This document shows positions 16,845-25,402 of a stretch of 33,325 bases of DNA, one piece after another (the first letter of the stretch is position 1; each line of letters opens with the position of its first letter). This DNA is from Methanohalobium sp046546175 (GTDB taxonomy: Archaea > Halobacteriota > Methanosarcinia > Methanosarcinales > Methanosarcinaceae). Made by a program: the position numbers and the translations under genes. The notes under the pieces are model-generated. The model made no database searches. It worked only from the letters and a program-made list of their open reading frames with translations, and was not told the DNA's origin. The stretch spans positions 1 to 33,325 of the forward strand of contig NZ_JBKGYF010000011.1 of the NCBI RefSeq assembly GCF_046546175.1, given 5' to 3'.

Positions 16845-17939
16845 ATGATGAATCTGTCAGAAGGTATCAAATTCCACGTGGACATGGACAGTTTCTACTC
16901 TTCTGTAGAAGTCAGAGAGAATCCAGAACTTAAAGGATACCCGGTAATTGTTGGTTCTGACCCGAAAGATGGAACTGGTAGAGGTGTAGTCAGCACATGT
17001 TCGTATGAGGCAAGGGAATATGGGGTTGGTTCAGCAATGCCTATATCGAAAGCCTATAGACTCTGTCCACATGCAGTATTCCTTCCTGTAAATATGAAAC
17101 TTTATAAACAGGTATCGTCCAAAGTAATGGAAATTATTAAAAAATTCACTGGTAAATTTGAACAGGTAAGTGTAGATGAAGCATATCTAGACCCTGGTGA
17201 TTCTGTTAAAAATTACGATGAAGCCGTCCTAAGTGCGCAATGGATTAAAAACGAAATTTATCAGCAGGAAAAACTCACCTGTTCAATTGGAATCGCCCCG
17301 AACAAAGCAATCGCAAAAATAGCATCCGATTTCAACAAACCTGATGGTTTGACCGTTGTAAGACCCGATGAAGTTGAACAGTTTCTGTCACCACTTCCAG
17401 TGTCCAAGATACCGGGTATCGGAAGAAAAACAAATGAAACACTGGATAAACTGGGTATACAAACAATCGGTGACCTGAAAAATTTTGATGTCCAGATTTT
17501 GATAGGTAAATTCGGAAAATCCGGGCTCCGGATGTACCAGCTTGCAAAAGGCATCGACCATAGAGAGGTTGAAGAACAAAACGAAGTCAAATCCATAAGC
17601 AAAGAAGATACTTTTGATGAGGATATTGCAGACCCTATACTTGCAGAGGAAATAATTGATATCCTCAGCGAAGAAGTCCATTCTTCCCTGACAAAAAAGA
17701 AGTATCTTTTCAAGACAGTAACATTAAAGGTCCGGCTGGATGATTTTACTACCTTTACCCGATCAAAAACTTTTGTCTCCTACAGGTCAGAAGCCGATGT
17801 TATAAAAAAGGGATGCAAAGAATTGATGAATCAGTTTATAAGAAACAACGGCAACTGCAAATTCCGATTACTTGGTGTTGAAGTATCAAAACTTTTCAAA
17901 ATGAAAGACGGACAGACCACGCTTACTGATTTTTTATAA
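16845..17939 (+). CDS. dinB: Y-family translesion DNA polymerase (Pol IV)
   Basis: 364-residue DinB/Dpo4-type polymerase that copies past damaged bases. Motifs: FHVDMDSFYSSVE (10-22) with metal ligand Asp13 and steric-gate Tyr18; VVSTCSYEAREYGV (48-61); SVDEAYLD (109-116) with Asp111 and Glu112. The helix-hairpin-helix segment is KIPGIGRKTNETLDKLGI, and the little-finger domain spans about 240-345. The chain ends QTTLTDFL (357-364), a clean PCNA-binding PIP box (QxxLxxFL). The start is ATG 16845 or the next codon, 16848; no strong ribosome site is seen. The stop is only 5 bases from the stop of the convergent acyltransferase-like gene. Confidence 0.96.
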   Translation: MMNLSEGIKFHVDMDSFYSSVEVRENPELKGYPVIVGSDPKDGTGRGVVSTCSYEAREYGVGSAMPISKAYRLCPHAVFLPVNMKLYKQVSSKVMEIIKKFTGKFEQVSVDEAYLDPGDSVKNYDEAVLSAQWIKNEIYQQEKLTCSIGIAPNKAIAKIASDFNKPDGLTVVRPDEVEQFLSPLPVSKIPGIGRKTNETLDKLGIQTIGDLKNFDVQILIGKFGKSGLRMYQLAKGIDHREVEEQNEVKSISKEDTFDEDIADPILAEEIIDILSEEVHSSLTKKKYLFKTVTLKVRLDDFTTFTRSKTFVSYRSEADVIKKGCKELMNQFIRNNGNCKFRLLGVEVSKLFKMKDGQTTLTDFL

Positions 17940-17944
17940 CATGG

Positions 17945-18724
17945 TTACATTGTAATTGTACCGGTTTCCAGAAATCCCATTAGATAGAGAACCATTATCA
18001 AAAATGGCTGGTGGACAAGATAAATAAATAGAGAATATCTTCCCATCAAGCAGAATATATTTACCGGGATAAACCGGGATAAATCCGCAAGGTTAAATTG
18101 TCGAGTATATCCCGGGTACAGCATATTTCCTGCAAAAACCCCAATAAGAACCACGCCAAACCAGGGTAAAATCGGGAAATAATCAAAGGTATAAAAATTT
18201 TCAGGAATAAATCCAAGCCACAACAGCCACGGAAAATCAATATTAAAGTTTTGTAAATACAAACCTAGACATATGAATATTATTCCCATTAATAGATTGA
18301 TTGATTTGAAACGTAGAAACGGGTAAGCCAGAATAATTGAAACTCCTATAAAATGGAGAATTCCAAAAACAATTACCCCTTCACCGATAAATGTCAATGT
18401 AAGAAGTGTTAAAAGCAGCCCCCACCCGAATATTCTCAACCCCCTTTTGATGTATTTGGGGTATAAATTTTGACCCGGAGAAGAATATTTCTTTGTTCTT
18501 GATATGCTGAGAGTTAATGATATCCCCACTAGCAAAATAAATATAATCGCCGCACTTCTACCCAGATACAGAAAAACGCCGGAATGCAGGCTGAAATTAT
18601 AACCGCCAAAATAATCAAGGTCATAGAGTAGATGGAAAACAATCATTAGTACGATAGCGATTCCGCGCAGAAAATCAAGCTCCCAGAATCGTCCAGATGG
18701 TCTGTCATACATTTCGTTTTCCAT
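17945..18724 (-). CDS. DUF1624 / heparan-alpha-glucosaminide acyltransferase-like membrane protein
   Basis: 259 residues with about seven TM helices. The N-terminal signature GRFWELDFLRGIAIVLMIVF with HLLYDLDYFGG is typical of DUF1624 (acyltransferase superfamily of membrane enzymes related to HGSNAT). GRSAAIIFILLVGISL and PWFGVVLIGVFAGN also match, and His35 after MIVF is the likely family histidine. The acyl donor and acceptor are unknown. The start is placed at ATG 18724 rather than an in-frame TTG two codons earlier. It lies 89 bases behind the zinc-ribbon gene on the same strand. Confidence 0.85.
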   Translation of the reverse strand: MENEMYDRPSGRFWELDFLRGIAIVLMIVFHLLYDLDYFGGYNFSLHSGVFLYLGRSAAIIFILLVGISLTLSISRTKKYSSPGQNLYPKYIKRGLRIFGWGLLLTLLTLTFIGEGVIVFGILHFIGVSIILAYPFLRFKSINLLMGIIFICLGLYLQNFNIDFPWLLWLGFIPENFYTFDYFPILPWFGVVLIGVFAGNMLYPGYTRQFNLADLSRFIPVNIFCLMGRYSLFIYLVHQPFLIMVLYLMGFLETGTITM

Positions 18725-18813
18725 TAACAAAACCTGAATTTTTTAAGATGGTTCCTTTGAAGAAAAACATACCTATATCAGTACCAATAAGATGCCAGAG
18801 AGATATCAATGGA

Positions 18814-19233
18814 TTATTTTTTCTTTTTATCAAACACTGATGGAAGATGAAGCGCATATGTCCCATTTTCTTTTATAGCCATGATAATTTCCTTGCGCTC
18901 CATTATGGAACTGAGATTTAATTCATAGGAACCTGGTCCCAGTATCCTGACAGATTCCACTCTGTCTCCATCCTCCATCCAACTTGATTTCTGTATTTTA
19001 CTGGTTGTAGTACCCAAAACTTCGTTTACCTCTCTGACAAACTTATCATTTGTTGATGATTCTGATGTTTTATTGTCCTCAGCAGATTTCTTCTTTTCAG
19101 CTGGTGCAGTATCTACTTGCTGCTCACCTTTTACATAAAGGAATTTGTTCCACCCACAGTTGGGACAGCCGTTCAGTATAACCGAATTCCCATCTTCAAA
19201 AACCTGTTCGCATCTGGTACATTTATGAGGCAT
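18814..19233 (-). CDS. Archaeal zinc-ribbon protein (DUF2072-like)
   Basis: 139 residues from the ATG at 19233, which puts the zinc ribbon at the very N-terminus: CTRCEQVFEDG (5-15) and CPNCGW (23-28), four Cys in two CxxC knuckles. An in-frame ATG 11 codons upstream lacks that logic. A low-complexity acidic/serine linker (40-62) follows. The C-terminal half has VREVNEVLGTTTSKIQ and RVESVRILGPGSYELNLSS, ending in a KKKK tail. It resembles an archaeal conserved family listed as a Zn-ribbon protein, DUF2072; the name is from memory, not a search. Nucleic-acid binding is plausible. Confidence 0.75.
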   Translation of the reverse strand: MPHKCTRCEQVFEDGNSVILNGCPNCGWNKFLYVKGEQQVDTAPAEKKKSAEDNKTSESSTNDKFVREVNEVLGTTTSKIQKSSWMEDGDRVESVRILGPGSYELNLSSIMERKEIIMAIKENGTYALHLPSVFDKKKK

Positions 19234-19281
19234 CCATTCACCTATTTTACCTATGGATAGATACATATATTTAAATATTGG

Positions 19282-20145
19282 TCATTTCTCCAGATATTTA
19301 TCAACCAATGGTTCAAGTTTGCGTTTTGTATCATAGGGTATCATACTCTGATTTGTGATTATGGCACCTTCAAGAGCATCCTTGCACACACAATTTCTGT
19401 CAAGCGGTATTTTTTCAATTGCATCTCTTACAATATCCTTTACAGCATTCACATTTCTTCTGGTATTCTCAACTACAGTACCAACATCCACATCCTGTTC
19501 TTTCCAGACATCATAATCAGTGACAGTAGCAATCATTGTGTAGCAGATTTCAGCTTCTCTTGCAAGTTTGACCTCAGGTAATGCCGTCATACCTATAACA
19601 TCAAAACCGAGTGATTGGTAAACACTGGATTCTGCACGGGTGGAAAATTGAGGCCCTTCTATACAGACATAAGTACCACTGCCATAAACATTATATCCCT
19701 TTGAACGTGCTATATCGGTTATGGTTTTTGAGAGCTCAGGACAGAAGGGGTCAGCAAATCCTGCATGTACAACAATTCCTTCTTCAAAGAATGTGCTGGC
19801 TCTTGATTTTGTTCTATCGTATATCTGATCAGGAACCACAAGATCCAGTGGCGCTATTGCATTTTTTAAACTGCCTACTGCAGATGCTGAAATAATACGT
19901 TTTACTCCCAGCTTTTTCAGTGCAAATATATTGGCCCTGGAATTCAACTGTGTAGGAGATATCCTATGTCCTGCATCATGGCGCGGCAGAAAACAGACTG
20001 TTCTGTCACCATGTTCACCCATGGTTATTTTATCGGATGGTTTGCCAAATGGTGTGTCAATATCAATTTGCCTTACATTATCAAACCAGCCTACATCATA
20101 TATACCACTACCGCCGATAATTGCTATGTCAGCACTTTCGTTCAT
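19282..20145 (-). CDS. mtnP: S-methyl-5'-thioadenosine / methylthioinosine phosphorylase
   Basis: 287-residue nucleoside phosphorylase of the MTAP/PNP type II family, which splits methylthio-nucleosides with phosphate. Motifs: IIGGSGIYD (9-17) for phosphate, RHDAGHRISP (55-64), SASAVGSLK (87-94), IEGPQFSTRAES (162-173), GMTALPE (185-191) and TDYDVW (209-214). Asp210 and Asp212 stand where MTAP contacts the base. Methanogens are known to use some members as methylthioinosine phosphorylase after deamination of MTA, so the base specificity is not settled. The phosphoribosyltransferase gene ends 15 bases upstream, so the freed purine could be salvaged by the neighbour. Confidence 0.9.
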   Translation of the reverse strand: MNESADIAIIGGSGIYDVGWFDNVRQIDIDTPFGKPSDKITMGEHGDRTVCFLPRHDAGHRISPTQLNSRANIFALKKLGVKRIISASAVGSLKNAIAPLDLVVPDQIYDRTKSRASTFFEEGIVVHAGFADPFCPELSKTITDIARSKGYNVYGSGTYVCIEGPQFSTRAESSVYQSLGFDVIGMTALPEVKLAREAEICYTMIATVTDYDVWKEQDVDVGTVVENTRRNVNAVKDIVRDAIEKIPLDRNCVCKDALEGAIITNQSMIPYDTKRKLEPLVDKYLEK

Positions 20146-20160
20146 ATATACACCTCAACT

Positions 20161-20865
20161 TTATCCTCTAAGTTTCCATACTGTTTTACCTTTAGCCTGC
20201 ATGGATGTTACTCTACCCAGACGTTCCATCTCATCCATTATCTCTTTTAAACGATCCGGCTGTGCGATTTCAAAGGATATAGGTTCAATCGAATAATATT
20301 TGTAGAGACCGCTTTTTAAGGACTTGATATCCCATAATTGCTCATCTTCATCTTTCATAAGGGTAGAAACAATATTAATCATATCTTCCATGAAATTCCA
20401 GGGGAACACAATCCATGCCCAATCATCGATATATTCACTCCAGTAATCCGGTTCCATATGGGATGTATACAGATACTGGAGAGTAGCGGTTTTTACATCA
20501 TTTGGATTCTGTTCCAGGACATGTTCTTTTGCATGTATCATACTTTCTCCAGTATCAATAATGTCATCAACAATTAAAACATTTTTACCTTTAACAGCAT
20601 CTGATGATATAGGGTACTTTATCTGGGCTCCTCCACCAGATACTGCTGCTGTACCTGTGTAATGTTCTACTTTCAGGCTCGTAAGGTCATCAAGTCCCAG
20701 AAAATCACACATTACACGCCCGGCAAACCAGCCGCCTCTGGCAAGGGCAATGATAATATCGGGTTGAAAATTTGAATTCTTCACTTCATTGGACACATCT
20801 CTACATAGATTGTAGATATAATCCCAATTTGTTATAACACATTTGAATTTGTCATTCGATGTCAC
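20161..20865 (-). CDS. Purine-type phosphoribosyltransferase with C-terminal extension
   Basis: 234 residues. The type I PRTase core covers about 1-155, with IIIALARGGWFAGRVMCDF (37-55) and the PRPP loop VLIVDDIIDTGES (96-108). The PWNFMEDMI segment is typical of hypoxanthine/xanthine-type enzymes. An extra domain of about 70 residues (165-234: LWDIKSLKSGLYKYY, then a helix-rich part ending in KTVWKLRG) is not part of the minimal enzyme and resembles a small winged-helix-like or substrate-lid extension (inference). It is first in a probable operon with the methylthio-nucleoside phosphorylase. The ATG at 20865 is preceded by AGGAGA, a good ribosome site. Confidence 0.85.
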   Translation of the reverse strand: MTSNDKFKCVITNWDYIYNLCRDVSNEVKNSNFQPDIIIALARGGWFAGRVMCDFLGLDDLTSLKVEHYTGTAAVSGGGAQIKYPISSDAVKGKNVLIVDDIIDTGESMIHAKEHVLEQNPNDVKTATLQYLYTSHMEPDYWSEYIDDWAWIVFPWNFMEDMINIVSTLMKDEDEQLWDIKSLKSGLYKYYSIEPISFEIAQPDRLKEIMDEMERLGRVTSMQAKGKTVWKLRG

Positions 20866-21053
20866 ATAAAATCTCCTTTCATTTTTAATAGGTAATGAAC
20901 AATTTGCTGATTTCTCACAAATACTGGTTTTTATATTTTCATCAACATATTTTATATTTATTTCTTTATTTTGCTGGTGAAAATTTAAATCAAATAATAT
21001 TTAACCACTATATAATAATTCCAGACTGTGTAACTCGGTAATCAGTGCAGACG

Positions 21054-21066
21054 TAAGTTTTATAAA
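21054..21066 (+). promoter_or_regulatory. TATA box of initiator tRNA gene
   Basis: AGTTTTATAAATC holds a TATA element (TTTATAAA at about 21057-21064) roughly 50 bases before the tRNA. Initiation about 25 bases downstream would give a short 5' leader to be removed by RNase P. A second TATA-like stretch (TATATAATAA near 21009-21018) lies farther upstream. Apart from the tRNA, the stretch 20866-21315 holds no gene. Confidence 0.5.
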
Positions 21067-21115
21067 TCAAGAACCCATTGTGAGGGTCTGCTTACTCACT
21101 CACAAACAAAAAGGA

Positions 21116-21190
21116 AGCGGGGTGGGGTAGCCAGGAGATCCCGACGGGCTCATAACCCGTAGACCGGTGGTTCGAATCCATCCCCCGCTA
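21116..21190 (+). tRNA. Initiator tRNA-Met (CAT)
   Basis: 75 bases without encoded CCA. The acceptor stem AGCGGGG/CCCCGCT pairs fully with an A1-T72 pair, and the discriminator is A. The anticodon stem-loop is ACGGG-CTCATAA-CCCGT with anticodon CAT. The three stacked G-C pairs (GGG/CCC) next to the loop mark an initiator tRNA, as does the A1-T72 pair, which archaeal initiators share. The T arm is GGTGG-TTCGAAT-CCATC. It is followed by the srp54 gene. Confidence 0.95.
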
Positions 21191-21315
21191 CTCATTTACT
21201 TCTTTTAACTAATTTTTAAATCATTAGATAGTTTGTTTTTCAAAAGATTAATAAAACCGTACCATTTTAAGTGTAATTATAAAGAAAAAGAAAATTTCAT
21301 GGGGTCGATTTTTAA

Positions 21316-22638
21316 ATGGTCATGGACAAACTTGGAAGTTCCTTGCAGGATGCCCTAAAAAAACTGGTAAGTTCCGGAAGGATTGATGAAAAAAGTGTAA
21401 ACGATGTAGTAAAAGATATCCAGAGGGCATTACTACAGGCTGATGTCAATGTACAGCTTGTTATGAGAATGTCAAAACAGATTAAAGAGCGTGCCCTCAA
21501 GGAAGATGTCCCTTCTGGAATGAATCCAAGAGAACATGTTATAAGGATTGTCTATCAGGAACTTATCAACATCATTGGTAAAGGAACCGAAATTAACCTT
21601 GAGCCGCAGAGCATAATGATGATTGGTCTGCAGGGTAGTGGTAAAACCACTACAACTTCAAAACTTGCAAGATATTTTCAGAAAAAAGGTTTAAAACCTG
21701 CTGTTATTTGTGCCGATACATTCAGACCTGGTGCATACCACCAGTTGAAATCATTGTGTGAAAAAATCAATGTCCCGTTTTACGGTGAAGAGGATAATGA
21801 GGATTCAATTGGCATTGTAGAAAGAGGGATGGAAAAACTTGGAAAATATGATGTATTAATTATTGATACAGCCGGTAGGCACTCTCTGGAAGAAGACCTT
21901 ATTGAAGAGATGGAACAGATACATTCCATTGCAAAACCGGACAAGAAATTGCTGGTTCTTGACGCTGCCATTGGACAGCAGGCCAGTGAGCAGGCAAAAG
22001 CTTTCAATGAATCAATTGGGATATCCGGTGTTGTAATCACAAAACTGGATGGTACTGCAAAAGGTGGTGGAGCTCTATCAGCTGTTTCTGAAACAAATTC
22101 ATCTATCGCATTCATAGGTGTAGGAGAAACAAGCGGTGACCTCGAAAAATTTGAACCTGACCGATTTATATCCAGGTTACTTGGAATGGGTGATATCCGC
22201 AGTCTTATAGAAAAAGCCGAAGAGTCACTGAGTGAAGAGGAACTCGATGTTGAATCCATGATGCATGGTCGTTTTACATTAAAAGATATGTACAAACAAC
22301 TTGAAGCTGTAAATAAAATGGGGCCCCTGAAACAGGTAATGCAGATGATTCCAGGAGGAATGGGACAGAATATATCAGAAGAACAATACCAGGTTACCAG
22401 TGAAAAATTATCCCGATACAGAATCATAATGGATTCAATGACAGAAGACGAGATGGATGACCCAAAACTCATCGGAAGTTCCAGAATTAGAAGGATATCA
22501 AAAGGTTCTGGAAGCAAACCCGATGATGTTAGAGAACTACTGAAGTATCACAAAACAATGCAAAACGCCATGAAGAATTTCCGCGGAGCGGGCAAATTCA
22601 ATATGAAAAAGATGATGAAAAAGTTTGGAATGCAGTAA
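21316..22638 (+). CDS. srp54: Signal recognition particle protein SRP54
   Basis: 440-residue GTPase that binds 7S RNA and signal peptides and delivers ribosomes to the membrane through FtsY. The N domain (1-90) is helical. The G domain has GLQGSGKTTT (104-113), CADTFRPGA, IDTAGRH and the specificity motif TKLDGTAKGGG. The M domain (from about 300) has MHGRFTLKDMYKQLEAVNKMG and IPGGMG, and ends in a Met-rich helix (FNMKKMMKKFGMQ). The start is ATG 21316, or ATG 21322 two codons on. No ribosome site is visible, but TTATAAAG at 21277-21284 fits a TATA box about 35 bases upstream, so the leader would be very short. Confidence 0.97.
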   Translation: MVMDKLGSSLQDALKKLVSSGRIDEKSVNDVVKDIQRALLQADVNVQLVMRMSKQIKERALKEDVPSGMNPREHVIRIVYQELINIIGKGTEINLEPQSIMMIGLQGSGKTTTTSKLARYFQKKGLKPAVICADTFRPGAYHQLKSLCEKINVPFYGEEDNEDSIGIVERGMEKLGKYDVLIIDTAGRHSLEEDLIEEMEQIHSIAKPDKKLLVLDAAIGQQASEQAKAFNESIGISGVVITKLDGTAKGGGALSAVSETNSSIAFIGVGETSGDLEKFEPDRFISRLLGMGDIRSLIEKAEESLSEEELDVESMMHGRFTLKDMYKQLEAVNKMGPLKQVMQMIPGGMGQNISEEQYQVTSEKLSRYRIIMDSMTEDEMDDPKLIGSSRIRRISKGSGSKPDDVRELLKYHKTMQNAMKNFRGAGKFNMKKMMKKFGMQ

Positions 22639-22678
22639 AAACCCCAGACTCAAAATTATCCTGCTTTTATCCTTAAAT

Positions 22679-23248
22679 TCAATAATTTTCGCAGGTTTTC
22701 AGGAAGTTCAAGAAAAGTTCTTCACCTTTTTCAGTATGAGCCACTTCTGGATGCCATTGCACTCCATAAACAGGTCTTTCCGGATGTTTCATAGCTTCGA
22801 TTTCACAGTATTGAGAGCGTGCTAGCCTAATGAAATTATCCGGCATCCTGGTTACCTCATCTGCATGTGATGCCCATGTTGACAGTTTTGGACCCAGTCC
22901 TTTTAAAATATCGTTCTCATCTATTACATCTACTTCGATAGATGCGTAGCCACCCTGATTTCCAGTACCACAGTCACCACCAAATGTTTTTGCTATAAGA
23001 TGGTGCCCAAGACATATTCCAAGTATAGGTACATCGATGTTTTCCACATATTCTCCACAATTGCCTATTCTATCCATTGTAGGTCCACCGCTTAAAATCA
23101 GACCTTCTGGTTCTTCAGCAAGAATTTCATCTACTGATAATGTATTTGGTACTATCTTGACATCCATGTCAAGGTCTCTTAAAGTGCGGTGAATGAGGTG
23201 ACAGAATTGTCCGTAATTATTTACTACAAGGATTTTTAATTCATTCAT
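22679..23248 (-). CDS. guaAa: GMP synthase glutamine amidotransferase subunit
   Basis: 189-residue class I glutaminase that supplies ammonia to a separate GuaAb synthetase; split subunits are usual in archaea. The catalytic triad is seen: Cys79 in LGICLGHH, His166 and Glu168 in VQWHPEV. The oxyanion strand is LILSGGPTMDR (50-60), and WASHADEV (125-132) is the GuaA signature. The partner GuaAb is not in the window. The gene is convergent with srp54 (40-base gap) and divergent from the aro operon. Confidence 0.95.
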   Translation of the reverse strand: MNELKILVVNNYGQFCHLIHRTLRDLDMDVKIVPNTLSVDEILAEEPEGLILSGGPTMDRIGNCGEYVENIDVPILGICLGHHLIAKTFGGDCGTGNQGGYASIEVDVIDENDILKGLGPKLSTWASHADEVTRMPDNFIRLARSQYCEIEAMKHPERPVYGVQWHPEVAHTEKGEELFLNFLKTCENY

Positions 23249-23318
23249 GATATTTGTTTCTGAGGTAGATGTGATTTATTAATTTTGTGCTGGTTGATTA
23301 CAAAAACTACAGAAAAAA

Positions 23319-23363
23319 CTTTAAATAATATAACCGTGTTACTGTGTGACATAGTATCACAGT
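23319..23363 (+). promoter_or_regulatory. Promoter and probable operator of the aro operon
   Basis: TTTAAATA (23320-23327) is a good TATA box about 95 bases before aroA'. About 25 bases downstream, where transcription should begin, lies an inverted repeat: ACTGTGTGA (23341-23349) and TCACAGT (23357-23363) around a 7-base spacer. An inverted repeat over the start site is the usual place for a repressor in archaea. The regulator is unknown. Confidence 0.5.
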
Positions 23364-23418
23364 GATTGAATGGTAAATTTAAATTAAAAAGGACGATATA
23401 AACAATAGGAGTATAAAA

Positions 23419-24216
23419 ATGACTGAAATAGGCAAAACTATACGGATTGAAAGGATAATGGACAGAGAAAGCAGAAACATGGTTATAATTCCGATGGATC
23501 ATGGTATAACTGTCGGGCCTATAAAAGGGCTTTCAAATATAAGTGATTCTATAAACAAAGTTGCAGAAGGCGGTGCAAACGCTGTTCTCATGCAGAAAGG
23601 TATGGTAAACCACGGGCACCGGGGTTATGGGCTTGATGTAGGACTTATAGTCCATATGAGTGCATCCACATCCCTTGGACCCGATCCCAATGATAAAGTC
23701 CTTACATGCACAGTAGAAGAAGCTGTAAAAATGGGTGCTGATGCTGTGTCCATCCATGTAAACATTGGTTCTGAAACCGAAGCTGACCAGTTAAAGAAAC
23801 TGGGACATGTTGCCAAAAAATGTGATACCTGGGGCATGCCGCTGCTGTCCATGATGTACCCAAGGGGTAAAAATATCCAGGATTCAAATGACCCGGAACT
23901 TGTTGCTCATGTTGCAAGAGTTGGAGCTGAGCTTGGTTCTGATGTTATAAAAACAAATTACACAGGTGACCCCGAATCATTCAGGGATGTTGTTAAGGGC
24001 TGTCCTGTACCTGTTATAACAGCAGGCGGACCCAAAACTGAGACAGACAGGGAATTTCTGGAGATGATACACGGATCTATAAAAGCCGGTGCAAGAGGGG
24101 TTGCCATCGGAAGAAACACATTCCAGCATGATGACCCTGTCAACATGACCAGAGCTATAACTGAAATCGTACATAAGAACAAATCCGTGGAAGAATCTCT
24201 GGAAATGCTCAAATGA
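23419..24216 (+). CDS. aroA': 2-amino-3,7-dideoxy-D-threo-hept-6-ulosonate synthase
   Basis: First enzyme of the archaeal route to 3-dehydroquinate. It joins aspartate semialdehyde with a deoxy-ketohexose phosphate and replaces the DAHP synthase step. 265 residues, DeoC/FbaB aldolase fold. Active-site residues match MJ0400 with a constant offset of six: Asp27 in IPMDHGI, Tyr147 in SMMYPRG and the Schiff-base Lys178 in DVIKTNYTG. The phosphate site is TAGGPK plus GARGVAIGRN. GGAG at 23408-23411 fits the ATG. Aspartate semialdehyde also feeds DapA (15243-16115), so both pathways draw on one pool. Confidence 0.95.
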   Translation: MTEIGKTIRIERIMDRESRNMVIIPMDHGITVGPIKGLSNISDSINKVAEGGANAVLMQKGMVNHGHRGYGLDVGLIVHMSASTSLGPDPNDKVLTCTVEEAVKMGADAVSIHVNIGSETEADQLKKLGHVAKKCDTWGMPLLSMMYPRGKNIQDSNDPELVAHVARVGAELGSDVIKTNYTGDPESFRDVVKGCPVPVITAGGPKTETDREFLEMIHGSIKAGARGVAIGRNTFQHDDPVNMTRAITEIVHKNKSVEESLEMLK

Positions 24217-24256
24217 TTTCGAAAATATAAAATCAGTTTAAACCAATAGGTCAACC

Positions 24257-25402
24257 ATGAGTAATAAAAACAAATCCATCTGGATAAAAGCTGATAAGAG
24301 CAACTGGGACAGTCGTAAGGGCAGAATCACTAACGGACTTGAATCAGGTGCAGATTGTGTACTTGTCAATTCAGAAGATGTGGAAAAAGTCAGGAAACTG
24401 GGCAACATTACTGTTGCAGCATTTGGTGATGCAAAATCCGATGCTGATATAGTGGTTGTCGGAAAAGGAGGAGAAGGTGACGGTACAAAACCACTTCCGT
24501 CTGATTTTTCCGGGTCATGGGATATAACAACTATAAACCAGCTGAAAGAGAAAGGTAAAAAGGTTGCAGGATATGTGGTCATTAAAAATAAGGATTATGA
24601 GAATTTTGCTGTAGAGCTGGGAGAAATCTGCGACTACGTAATTACCATCGGTATAGACTGGCAGGTAATTCCACTTGAAAATCTGATTGCAAAACTGCAG
24701 GATAAAGATGTACAAATCATTTCGGGAGTAAAAACTGCAGATGAAGCAAAAATTGCTCTGGAGACACTTGAACACGGTTCTGATGGCGTTTTACTCGATT
24801 CGGATGACCCGAATACAATCAAAGAAACCACTGCAACTGCTGAAAAATCAGAAATTGCAAAAACAGAACTTACTCCTGCGGTAATAACCCGAATTGAGCC
24901 GGTTGGAATGGGTGACAGAGTATGTGTAGATACCTGCAATTTGATGCAACGGGGAGAAGGAATGCTTGTTGGTTCGCAGTCAAAGGGTCTTTTCCTAGTA
25001 CATTCTGAATCTGAAGAGAGTCCCTATGTAGCATCTCGACCGTTCAGGGTTAATGCTGGTGCAGTTCATGCCTATGTACAAGTAAGTGATAAAACCAGAT
25101 ACCTTTCCGAACTTGAATCAGGAGATGAAGTTACCATAGTAGATGCAGAAGGAAATCAAAAAACAGGAATCGTCGGCAGAGTGAAAATTGAGCGAAGACC
25201 TTTGATGCTTGTTGAAGCTGAAGCAGATGGTGTGGTTTTAAGGACCATACTGCAAAATGCGGAGACCATAAAACTGGTGGATAAAGACAAAAACCCTGTT
25301 TCGATTTCTGACCTGAAAAAAGGTGATGAAATACTTGTACATCTTGAAAAGGGTGCAAGGCACTTTGGTACCAAGGTGAATGAAACTATAATTGAAAAAT
25401 AA
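24257..25402 (+). CDS. aroB': 3-dehydroquinate synthase II
   Basis: 381-residue archaeal enzyme that oxidatively deaminates and cyclises the AroA' product to 3-dehydroquinate using NAD. The family (MJ1249 type) is recognised by SIWIKADKSNWDSRKG, VTPALE-type LTPAVITRIEPVGMGDRVCVDTC near 214-237, GEGMLVGSQSKGLFLVHSE and the YLSELESGDEV region. It has no relation to bacterial AroB. AGGTC lies just before the ATG, and the gap from aroA' is 40 bases. The end overlaps the proposed TTG start of aroD. Confidence 0.94.
   Translation: MSNKNKSIWIKADKSNWDSRKGRITNGLESGADCVLVNSEDVEKVRKLGNITVAAFGDAKSDADIVVVGKGGEGDGTKPLPSDFSGSWDITTINQLKEKGKKVAGYVVIKNKDYENFAVELGEICDYVITIGIDWQVIPLENLIAKLQDKDVQIISGVKTADEAKIALETLEHGSDGVLLDSDDPNTIKETTATAEKSEIAKTELTPAVITRIEPVGMGDRVCVDTCNLMQRGEGMLVGSQSKGLFLVHSESEESPYVASRPFRVNAGAVHAYVQVSDKTRYLSELESGDEVTIVDAEGNQKTGIVGRVKIERRPLMLVEAEADGVVLRTILQNAETIKLVDKDKNPVSISDLKKGDEILVHLEKGARHFGTKVNETIIEK

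Noticed and set aside
17937..17947. Five-base gap between convergent stops of dinB and the acyltransferase-like gene as a special terminator
   Set aside because: Tight convergent spacing is common in compact archaeal genomes and no clear hairpin is present.
21780..22517. Minus-strand frame of 245 codons within srp54
   Set aside because: Antisense shadow, rich in Ser/Ile/Pro, lying fully inside a conserved gene; no ribosome site or family.
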